This document shows positions 1 through 7,801 of a DNA stretch of 46,424 nt, one piece after another. The notes beneath the pieces are model-generated. The model did no database searches and was not told the DNA's origin. It was given only the letters and a program-made list of their open reading frames with translations. The stretch covers positions 1 through 46,424 of the forward strand of contig JAILEX010000042.1 of the NCBI GenBank assembly GCA_024687185.1, read 5' to 3'. The first letter of the stretch is position 1, and each line of letters starts with the position of its first letter. The position numbers were made by a program, and so were the translations under genes. Origin of the DNA: Bacilli bacterium. Its GTDB lineage: Bacteria > Bacillota_I > Bacilli_A > RFN20 > CAG-826.

Positions 1-750
1 GAATGTCTATTCTGCCTTTTTGGTTTTGTTGCATTTTCAGGAATCATCCACGTTTTCCCTTTTAAATATGCGCCAATAACTCTTCCGGAAGCGCAATAGT
101 TTCGCACGCTTCTTTCAGAAACTCCCCATATCTTACTAATCACTGTACTTGTTAAATACTGCATGGCGTTATTATATTATCTATCGGCAATTTATAAAGA
201 AAAACTCGGCAGGAAAAAGCAAATATTATTTTACCGATATGCGTGCCCTGACAATTGGTATCTCAAACCTTTGTGTGTGCGGACAATTGGAGACATCATC
301 GATTTCCAAGACACATACGAAAAAGTGCGTGTTTTTTCATGTCTTAAAGCACTTTTCCCCACTTTCTTTTATACGTTTTCCCCACCTTTCTTTTGAACAA
401 AAATAGGTACTTCCATTTAGGAAGGTTCGCCTTTGCTTGCAAAACCCGCCGAAAATTTGTATTGCCTATTCCTACTTTTTGGAATGGCCATCACCTCGAT
501 GATCCTAATTCTGCTTTCTATGGTGCCTTTTCGAGTTCCTCTACTTTACGGTGGACGGCAATAGGGGTCTGGCCCCGCTTGGCTATATCTTCGCGATCAA
601 CGCGATTCCCGCGGCAAAAGCGGCCCATTGCCAAAGGATATAAACACCCTAGATTTTATTGGGCCAAAGAAAAGAAAAGGAACCGGAAGGGAAATGGGCA
701 AAATCGCCGCAATTCCCAAACGAATCCGTTCTTTTTGGGTCTATTTCAAG

Positions 751-1044
751 TTACTTCCTTTCGATCGTGAGCAAGGAATCGAAGCCGACCATCTCGAAGA
801 CCTTATAGACGTCTTCGGAAAGGTTGATAAGGGTGAGGTCATCGTATCTCTTCTTGATCCTTAAGATGATCCTAAGCCCGGCGGAGGAGATGTAATTGAG
901 GTCGTTGAAATCGAGGACGACGCTATCGAGTTTCTTTCCTTTGAGGATCGATTCGAGATCGTTTTCCACGGAATCGGCGTTAAAGGAATTGAGGTCCCCC
1001 TCCAAGTAGATCGTTATCTTACGTCCTTCCAAATCGCTACGCAT
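751..1044 (-). CDS. STAS-domain protein (anti-sigma factor antagonist-like)
   Basis: 97 aa; STAS pattern ITIYLEGDLNSFNADSVENDLES...VVLDFNDLNYISSAGLRIILRI with the conserved Ser region; last gene of the minus-strand RiPP locus. Confidence 0.85.
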   Translation of the reverse strand: MRSDLEGRKITIYLEGDLNSFNADSVENDLESILKGKKLDSVVLDFNDLNYISSAGLRIILRIKKRYDDLTLINLSEDVYKVFEMVGFDSLLTIERK

Positions 1045-1056
1045 TCGTTTCCTCCC

Positions 1057-3240
1057 TTATTTGCCATTATCAAGCCGCTGCCTTTCGACGAGCTCCGCAA
1101 AGAAACCGCCCTTCTCGATAAGTTCTTCATAACTACCCTGTTCGATTATTCTACCACCTTCTAGCATCAGGATGCGATCGGCGTTCTTGATGGTCGATAG
1201 ACGATGGGCGATGACGATCCTAGTGCAATTAAGCCTATTGATCGATTCGGTGATGCTTTTCTGCGTCTTGTTGTCCAATGCGCTGGTGGCCTCGTCGAAA
1301 ATCAAGATCTTGGGCTTATGGACGATGGCCCTGGCGATCATAATCCTTTGCTTTTGGCCGCCGGATATGCCGCCTTGTCCTTCCGAGATGATGGTTTTCA
1401 TCTTCATGGGCATGTGCCTGATGTCCTCGGCGATGTCGGCGATTTCCGCGGCGACCCAGGCGTCTTCTTCCTTTAGATGCGGTGCGGAGATGACGATGTT
1501 GGAGAAGATGTCGGCGTGGAACAGGTTGCCGTTTTGCATGACGGTCCCGATGTTTCTCCTCAAGGAGACCAAATCGAGGTCATCGATATCATTGCCGTCG
1601 AAGGTGATTTTGCCCGACTGCGCCTTCTCAAACCCAAGCAAAAGCCTGATCAAGGTGGATTTGCCGCACCCCGTCTTTCCGACGATTGCGATATATTCGC
1701 CTTCTTTGATTTCCAAAGAAAGGCCATTGACCACTAGGGGCGAATGCTCGCTATACCTAAAGGAAACGTCCTCGAGTTTGATGTTGCCATGGATTTCCTC
1801 GATTACCTTCTTGCCTTCGGAATTCTCGACCTTTTCCTCAAGTATCGGTCTGGCGATTTCATAGATGGGGGAAATCGTAGATAGGGTGGAAACGACGTTA
1901 GATAACGAGGAGAAGGCGCCGGAAAGCACGCCATAGCTCGCCATAAAGGCCATATAGGTGGAAGCGTCTAGGCCGCTTGCAATCGCGCTTAGATAGATTC
2001 CAATCGTGCCAAGGAGGGAGATGGCAAGGGAAACCGCGGGATTGATTTTCATCAATAGGGGCGGATTGTATTTGACCTTGGCGGTCTTGGAATAGGCCGC
2101 GGCCCATTTGGCGAAGATCCTCTTCTCCGAACCCGATAGCCTCACCTTTTGGATGCCGTTGATTAGCTCGTAGGTGACGCCCGATTCCTTTGAGCCAAGT
2201 TCAAGTTGCTTTGCGGCGATCTTTTGCTGGTAAAAGGCCATGAATATGCTATAGACCGTATTGGTGAGCAAGACGATGACGACGGGAAGGATCATGGTCA
2301 CGGCGAAGGTGCCCATCTGCAAAAGGTAGGCGAAGGAGACGATGACCGACATAACGGCGGAGAAACCGCCGGTGACGATTGTTTGGGTGAGCCTTGTCAC
2401 GCTGAAAAACCTAAGGCTAAGGTCGCCCGTATTGTATTTTTTGAAGAAGGCCGGCGGCAAATGGAGGAGCTTCATCATCGTCGCCTCCTGGACGTTTTTC
2501 TCCAATCGGATGGTGAAGCGCGTATTCACATAGCCCTGCAATGCCTGCACAAGCAATAATCCCAAGGCCGCGGAAACGACGAAGATCGAAACCGAGACGA
2601 ATCGCTGCATGTCCCTATCCAAAACGACGCTGCCCGTTAGGATCCTAGTAAGATAAGGCACAAGCAAACCGATCCCCGATGCCGCAGCGGAGATCAAAAC
2701 CAGTAGGACCACATCAAGCGGGCGAAGCGCCTTGAGGATATAGCCCACGTATTCCTTGACCGAGAGCTTCTTATCGGGGAGAGGACGGTAGAAGCTATAG
2801 GCCTCTAGTTCTAGCTTATTGACTAGTTCCGCCTTGATCCTGACCTTCTTACCGGTTTTGTAGTTGATGTAATAGTATTCCTGGCTTCCTATTGGGAAAA
2901 GGACGACGGGGATGTTATTGAGGAGAGTGAAGATCAGCAAGATGGATTGCCCGTCATTGCTATATCCTTCCTTCAATTCGACCTTATGGTATTCGATGCC
3001 ATAATGGCCTAGGGCATAGTTTAGCTTTTGATGGAAGTCCTTCACGGTGTTTGGGATATCGACCATCGGGCGGCGGAAGCTAGAAAGGATTTGCTTGATC
3101 GCATAGTTCTCCCTCGCCTCCTCCTTGCTTATGCTGTCGCGGTTTTTCACCTTGATGCCGGCAAGGGAATCGAAAGAATCCTCGAACGTCGCCGCGTCGA
3201 GCTCCTTCCTCTTCTTTATCTGTTCCTCAAACCAACCCAT
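1057..3240 (-). CDS. NHLM/NHLP-type bacteriocin export ABC transporter, permease/ATPase without C39 peptidase
   Basis: 727 aa; N-terminal non-peptidase domain, TM region, Walker A GKTGCGKST, signature ISGGQKQRI, Walker B ILIFDEATSALD; adjacent to a C39 ABC transporter. Confidence 0.85.
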   Translation of the reverse strand: MGWFEEQIKKRKELDAATFEDSFDSLAGIKVKNRDSISKEEARENYAIKQILSSFRRPMVDIPNTVKDFHQKLNYALGHYGIEYHKVELKEGYSNDGQSILLIFTLLNNIPVVLFPIGSQEYYYINYKTGKKVRIKAELVNKLELEAYSFYRPLPDKKLSVKEYVGYILKALRPLDVVLLVLISAAASGIGLLVPYLTRILTGSVVLDRDMQRFVSVSIFVVSAALGLLLVQALQGYVNTRFTIRLEKNVQEATMMKLLHLPPAFFKKYNTGDLSLRFFSVTRLTQTIVTGGFSAVMSVIVSFAYLLQMGTFAVTMILPVVIVLLTNTVYSIFMAFYQQKIAAKQLELGSKESGVTYELINGIQKVRLSGSEKRIFAKWAAAYSKTAKVKYNPPLLMKINPAVSLAISLLGTIGIYLSAIASGLDASTYMAFMASYGVLSGAFSSLSNVVSTLSTISPIYEIARPILEEKVENSEGKKVIEEIHGNIKLEDVSFRYSEHSPLVVNGLSLEIKEGEYIAIVGKTGCGKSTLIRLLLGFEKAQSGKITFDGNDIDDLDLVSLRRNIGTVMQNGNLFHADIFSNIVISAPHLKEEDAWVAAEIADIAEDIRHMPMKMKTIISEGQGGISGGQKQRIMIARAIVHKPKILIFDEATSALDNKTQKSITESINRLNCTRIVIAHRLSTIKNADRILMLEGGRIIEQGSYEELIEKGGFFAELVERQRLDNGK

Positions 3241-3253
3241 CGCGATACCCCTG

Positions 3254-5422
3254 CTATTCGTTGCTCACCAAGTTGAAATAAGCGCCTTTGAGTTCCATAA
3301 GCTGCTCATGGGTGCCCTGTTCTTTGATGACGCCCTTTTCCAAGACGACGATCAAATCGGCGTCCCTGATGGTGGAAAGGCGGTGGGCGATGACGATCGT
3401 CGTAATACCCCTGGCCTTGATGGATTTGACCACCTCGTGCTCGGTTTTCGCGTCTAATGCGCTAGTGGCCTCGTCGAGGATGATGATGCTGGGATCGGCG
3501 GCGAGGGAACGGGCGATTTCGAGCCTTTGCCTTTCCCCGCCGGAAAAGTTCTTGCCCCCTTCTAGTACCGGGGCGTTATATTGGCCTTCCCTGGCCATGA
3601 TCGAATCGTGGATCCTCGCGTCGGAACAGGCCAAGATGACCTCATAGTCCTCGATGGATTGGTCCCACATCTTGATGTTATTGGAAATCGTGTCCTCGAA
3701 CATGGTGATGTCCTGGTCGACGACGGCGATGGAGGAAGTGAAGATCTCGTGGTCGATTTCCTCGATCTTCTTGCCATTGAATATGATTTCGCCAGACCAA
3801 GGCGAATATAGTCCCGAGATCAACTTGGAAAGCGTGGATTTGCCGCTTCCCGTAGACCCTACGATGGCGACCTTCTGGCCTTGTTTTATCTCCAGATTGA
3901 AATCCACTAGAATGGGGTTATCCAGCCTAGAATAGCCAAAGGTGACGTTTTTAAGGACGAGGTTGCCCTTGATTTTGGATACGTGCTCCATCGGGACGAC
4001 CCTGGTGACGTTAGGATCGAGGGGGTATTCCATGACGTCGTCCACCCTTTCCATGGAGGTGCGCATCTCCTGCAACGTCTGGCCGCTATTGATGATCGTC
4101 GTGGCCGGGGCCATAAAGGAACTCAATAGCCCCTGGAAGGCAAGGATCGAGCCGACCGTGAATTGGGCCTGGATCGTAAAATAGACGCCTAGGATCAAAA
4201 CGCTATAGTTCGCGACCATGGAAACGATAGAGGGGAGGATCCCCATGAAGGAGTTGGTCCTGGCGATCTTAAGCCTTTGCGAGACGACGTTGTCGGAGGC
4301 TTCCTTCCAGGAATCGAAATAGGAGGATTCGACGCCATTGGATTTGATCGTTTCGATCATCTCGATGCCCTTGGAGGTCATCGCGTTAAGCCTTGACCTA
4401 TCGCGGGATTGGACGCGGGCGATGTTGACCCTAAGCTTCGATATATGGAAGGAGATGAAGGCGTTAAGCAAAACCGTGGACACGCCAACTAGGGTCAAGA
4501 TCCAGCTTTTCGTGGACATGACGACTAGGTAAACCACCAGCATTATGGAATTGAACACCAAAGGGGCGAGGACGTTGACAAGGGTCTCCGCGATCGAGGC
4601 GTTTTCGCTCTGGCGGGATTGCAAATCGCCCACCATGCGCTGGGAGAAGAAATCGATCGGGAGCCTGATTAGGCGCCACATGTAGCTGGAGGAGCCCGCC
4701 AAATCCAATTTGCTGCTTATCCTATATCGGTGCAGGCTTTGGGCGAGGGTGACGATGATCTGAAGCGCCGCCAAAAAGGAGACGATTACGATGAAAGGCA
4801 AGACCCAGTCCGGGTTATTGCCACCTAGGATATTGTCGACGAAGACCTGGTTTAGGACCGGATTGATAATGCCGATGAGGTAGAGAAGGATCGTGGTCAA
4901 AGAGAATAAGGCGATCAAAGAGGCCGCGCCCTTAAGCCTTTTCTTGGCGAATTCGGCGACCGATTTCTTTTTCCCACCCGGCTCGAAGCCTTCGTCGGGG
5001 ATAAGTTCGAGATAGATGCCCGTGAAGAAGGTATCGAAGGTCTTCAGGTCCATTTTCACGACCCCTTTCGCGGGATCGTTTATGATGACTTTGTTGCCAC
5101 GGAAGCCATCGACGACGACGAAATGGCAGTTGTCCCAATGGATGATGCACGGGAATTTGCCCTTTTCCCTTAGCTTTTGGGTGGTATAGGCATAGCCCTT
5201 CGTCTTAAAGCCATAGCTTTTGGCCGCGCGGAGGATGTTTTTGGCGCTGCTGCCGTTGCGCGAGACGCCGCAATCGACGCGGACTTGCTCCAAGGGAACC
5301 CATTTGCCATAGTAGGCCATGACCATGGTCAAAGAAGCCGCCCCGCATTCGAGGGCCTCTAGTTGCATCACTAGCGGAGTGTTCGCCACTCCCTTGGTTT
5401 TTGGCTGCTTGATCTTCTTCAT
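3254..5422 (-). CDS. C39-peptidase-containing bacteriocin ABC transporter (leader peptidase/permease/ATPase)
   Basis: 722 aa; N-terminal C39 motif TPLVMQLEALECGAASLTMVMAYYGK plus HFVVVDG...INDPAKG; Walker A GSTGSGKST; signature FSGGERQRLEIARS. Confidence 0.92.
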   Translation of the reverse strand: MKKIKQPKTKGVANTPLVMQLEALECGAASLTMVMAYYGKWVPLEQVRVDCGVSRNGSSAKNILRAAKSYGFKTKGYAYTTQKLREKGKFPCIIHWDNCHFVVVDGFRGNKVIINDPAKGVVKMDLKTFDTFFTGIYLELIPDEGFEPGGKKKSVAEFAKKRLKGAASLIALFSLTTILLYLIGIINPVLNQVFVDNILGGNNPDWVLPFIVIVSFLAALQIIVTLAQSLHRYRISSKLDLAGSSSYMWRLIRLPIDFFSQRMVGDLQSRQSENASIAETLVNVLAPLVFNSIMLVVYLVVMSTKSWILTLVGVSTVLLNAFISFHISKLRVNIARVQSRDRSRLNAMTSKGIEMIETIKSNGVESSYFDSWKEASDNVVSQRLKIARTNSFMGILPSIVSMVANYSVLILGVYFTIQAQFTVGSILAFQGLLSSFMAPATTIINSGQTLQEMRTSMERVDDVMEYPLDPNVTRVVPMEHVSKIKGNLVLKNVTFGYSRLDNPILVDFNLEIKQGQKVAIVGSTGSGKSTLSKLISGLYSPWSGEIIFNGKKIEEIDHEIFTSSIAVVDQDITMFEDTISNNIKMWDQSIEDYEVILACSDARIHDSIMAREGQYNAPVLEGGKNFSGGERQRLEIARSLAADPSIIILDEATSALDAKTEHEVVKSIKARGITTIVIAHRLSTIRDADLIVVLEKGVIKEQGTHEQLMELKGAYFNLVSNE

Positions 5423-5431
5423 GTCCGTTTG

Positions 5432-5812
5432 CTAGAACAAGAACCTTATGGGGGCAATTTCCCCCAAGGCGATGTAATAGTCGTATTCCCCATCCGGCAA
5501 CGCGAAACTCGAGACGACGGGAACCCCATCGTTCACGGAGAGGATCTCCCCCTCCAGCTCGGCGATATAGACCTTTTGGCCCTTTTCCAATATGTTGGAC
5601 TTGAATCTATCGACATGCAAGGTGACCGTTTGCTCTCTGATTTCGGCGGTGCCCGAGACCTTTACCTCGACCTTGGCGACGCAAGCCCACGTGAAGAAAC
5701 CGATGAGCAAAACGCCCACTAGCGATAACACCACCCAGGTCAATGGGGAATTATAGCGGAGATTCTTATCCAAATCGTCCGGGCTATTGATGCTTTTCTT
5801 CTCTTCTTTCAT
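5432..5812 (-). CDS. Short HlyD-like membrane fusion/secretion accessory protein
   Basis: About 126 aa from ATG 5812; one N-terminal TM helix then a short beta-rich segment (VSGTAEIREQTVTLHVDRFKSNILEKGQKVYIAELEGEILSV); directly upstream of the C39 ABC gene. Confidence 0.65.
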   Translation of the reverse strand: MKEEKKSINSPDDLDKNLRYNSPLTWVVLSLVGVLLIGFFTWACVAKVEVKVSGTAEIREQTVTLHVDRFKSNILEKGQKVYIAELEGEILSVNDGVPVVSSFALPDGEYDYYIALGEIAPIRFLF

Positions 5813-5828
5813 AGATGCCAAGCGTTTC

Positions 5829-5853
5829 GCAAAAATATTCTATAATATTTTGC
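5829..5853 (-). promoter_or_regulatory. Putative promoter of the export genes with overlapping imperfect inverted repeat
   Basis: GCAAAAATATTCTATAATATTTTGC; minus-strand -10-like TAGAAT at 5842-5837 upstream of the HlyD-like gene. Confidence 0.5.
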
Positions 5854-5864
5854 AGTGAAAAAAT

Positions 5865-5900
5865 AACGGGTTTTATGAGAACTTCGATAATTCTCCCGTT
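5865..5900. terminator. Hairpin terminator after the radical SAM gene
   Basis: AACGGG...CCCGTT stem with inner GAGAA/TTCTC stem and T-runs on both sides. Confidence 0.65.
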
Positions 5901-5957
5901 TTTTTCGCGTTTGGTTTCTTTCTTTCGCCCGATTTGTGGCAAAAACCTTTTATGGCC

Positions 5958-7352
5958 TTAAATGTCCAACGGGTTGATCAGTTTCCATTCGCCCAAGGCC
6001 TCGACGGCCTTTTCGTACCACCCGTTTTCGAAGAAAGTGCATTTGGTGATGTCTTCGTGGTAGAAATCGAGGTTCTTGCTATAAAGTAACCCTAGGGCGG
6101 GGCAGCCTCCATTGCAGGCCTTATAGTATTTGCAGTTGCCGCATTTGTCGTTTTCCAAGATCTGCTTAAGCAAGGTGGCCATGGCGAGGTTGAGGTAGTC
6201 GCTTTCCTTGACCAATTGCTTCAAAGGGGTCTTGAACAGGTTGCCCAAGGAGATCTTGTGCTCAAGGAAATAGCCCGACATCTGAAGGCAGGGGACCACT
6301 TCCCCTTGGCTCGATACCGCGATCATGCCGCGGTTTCCCTTGCACATGGGGATGCGGATATTGAAATGCTTCTTGTTGCACGATATCGGCACCAAATTAT
6401 AGGAGCGATTATATGGCAATAGCCTGATATACTGCCAAACGTCGATTGTCATCTTCATGTCCGAATGGATATATTCCTTCGAGAATTCAAGCATGGTTTC
6501 ATAGTATTCCTCGATCGTCAGACTCGATTGCGGGGAATTCTTCTCCCACCTTGGCGCCTCGGTGGTGCGGATGATGCGCATTTCGACGCAGCCGATCTCA
6601 TCGAGAAGTCTGGCGGTAGGAAGCATCAAGTCCACGTTTTTGCGGTTGACCTGGACCTGGGCTTTGACGTTGAATCCGTTTTTGACGCAGAGCTTGATCG
6701 CCTTGATGGCCAAATCCTCGGCCTTTGGGTGCTGCCTGATGATATTGTGGTAGCCTATCCCGTCGAAGGAGATCTTGATAAGGGGATGGCAACCGAGCCT
6801 TTTGAATTCGTCCAGCATCTTCTGGGAAAGGAGCAACCCATTGGTGTTCAATTCGAATATCATCATGTCCCTTTCGTATATCGCCCTGACGATATCGAGG
6901 AAGCGGGGATGGACCAAAGGCTCGCCGCCGGTAAGGGTGAAGGCATGGACGCCAATCCCTTTGGCTTGGTCGAGGATGTCTATGATCTGCTCATAGGTAA
7001 GTTCGCTATTCAAGGGCGCGTTATCCTTCGCGTTGAAGCAATGCAAACAATTGAGGTTGCATTTCCCCGTGACCATCAGGTTCATCCTGGGGAAATAGTA
7101 ATTGTCATATTCCTTAAGGGCGGACCATTCGCTAGGTTTCTGACCCTTTTTGCATTTTTCGATATACCCTTCGCTTTCTAAAACGACCAAGTCGAGGCTA
7201 GATTCCAAATCGTGTTCGCCATCGCAAAGAAGGAGCAATTCCCACTTCTTCTTGTCGATGCCGAAAGCACAGTCCTGCCCTTTGGCGTAGATGGCCCTAT
7301 CAACGTATCTCCATTTCCTTAAAGCGAAGTCGTCCCTGATTCGATAGTACAT
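5958..7352 (-). CDS. Radical SAM/SPASM RiPP maturase with N-terminal PqqD/RRE-like region
   Basis: CxxxCxxC = CNLNCLHC; GGEP motif; C-terminal SPASM CX2CX5CX3C = CGNCKYYKACNGGC. ORF track starts at TTG 7424; ATG 7352 preceded by AAAGGGG is preferred. Confidence 0.92.
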   Translation of the reverse strand: MYYRIRDDFALRKWRYVDRAIYAKGQDCAFGIDKKKWELLLLCDGEHDLESSLDLVVLESEGYIEKCKKGQKPSEWSALKEYDNYYFPRMNLMVTGKCNLNCLHCFNAKDNAPLNSELTYEQIIDILDQAKGIGVHAFTLTGGEPLVHPRFLDIVRAIYERDMMIFELNTNGLLLSQKMLDEFKRLGCHPLIKISFDGIGYHNIIRQHPKAEDLAIKAIKLCVKNGFNVKAQVQVNRKNVDLMLPTARLLDEIGCVEMRIIRTTEAPRWEKNSPQSSLTIEEYYETMLEFSKEYIHSDMKMTIDVWQYIRLLPYNRSYNLVPISCNKKHFNIRIPMCKGNRGMIAVSSQGEVVPCLQMSGYFLEHKISLGNLFKTPLKQLVKESDYLNLAMATLLKQILENDKCGNCKYYKACNGGCPALGLLYSKNLDFYHEDITKCTFFENGWYEKAVEALGEWKLINPLDI

Positions 7353-7428
7353 GCGGTATCCCCTTTCTTGGCTCCATGCGCTTCCGACCCATTCGCCGGT
7401 ATATGCCGCTAAAATGCGATTCAACCAT

Positions 7429-7459
7429 AAAAGGACGCAAACGATGCGCGCGTCCTTTT
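7429..7459 (-). terminator. Hairpin (attenuator or processing element) between precursor and maturase
   Basis: Perfect 10-bp inverted repeat AAAAGGACGC (7429-7438) / GCGTCCTTTT (7450-7459), 11-nt loop. Confidence 0.6.
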
Positions 7460-7460
7460 G

Positions 7461-7634
7461 CTATTCTTTCGGCGAAAACCAACTGCATGCGCCACCGGAG
7501 ACGGCATCGAGTTGCTCTTCGGTCAGTTCGACCCCCTCATCCTTGGCGAGTTGGAGAAGGTCGCTGATGTTATCGCATTTTATCGCTTTGGCAATCTCTT
7601 CTTCGGTTAATCCCTTCAACAGTTCCTGTTTCAT
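7461..7634 (-). CDS. RiPP precursor peptide with nif11-like double-glycine leader; 57 aa, predicted core ACSWFSPKE
   Basis: Hand-translated MKQELLKGLTEEEIAKAIKCDNISDLLQLAKDEGVELTEEQLDAVSGGACSWFSPKE*; not in the ORF track (<60 aa); directly upstream of the radical SAM gene. Confidence 0.88.
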   Translation of the reverse strand: MKQELLKGLTEEEIAKAIKCDNISDLLQLAKDEGVELTEEQLDAVSGGACSWFSPKE

Positions 7635-7741
7635 AGTGATTGGTCCCCGTCCTTGGCAAGGTCAGGCAATTCGGAGGGGGTTTTGCAGGGTTTTGCCTTT
7701 TTAGCCCGTTCCTTGGTTAGTCTAGTTAGTGACTTATTCAA
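7631..7741 (-). CDS. Leader-only paralog of the RiPP precursor (36 aa)
   Basis: TTG start; AAAGGAGGG RBS at 7749-7757, 8-nt spacing; MNKSLTRLTKERAKKAKPCKTPSELPDLAKDGDQSL*; aligns with the precursor leader; TGA overlaps the precursor ATG (ATGA). Confidence 0.65.
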   Translation of the reverse strand: MNKSLTRLTKERAKKAKPCKTPSELPDLAKDGDQSL

Positions 7742-7767
7742 CGTTCCGCCCTCCTTTGTCTATGCAA

Positions 7768-7800
7768 ATTATATTACAAGCGCGCCACAAAAGTGCCACA
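7768..7800 (-). promoter_or_regulatory. Promoter/operator of the RiPP precursor genes
   Basis: Minus-strand TATAAT at 7773-7768; direct repeats TGTGGC (7800-7795) and TGTGGC (7789-7784), 11-bp period, in place of a recognisable -35. Confidence 0.6.
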
Positions 7801-7801
7801 C

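Noticed and set aside
1172-1864. 230-aa plus-strand ORF
   Set aside because: Antisense to the ATPase domain of the NHLM ABC gene; no domain pattern.
7300-7488. 62-aa ORF between precursor and maturase
   Set aside because: Out of frame with both the precursor and the maturase, and overlaps them and the hairpin; likely spurious.
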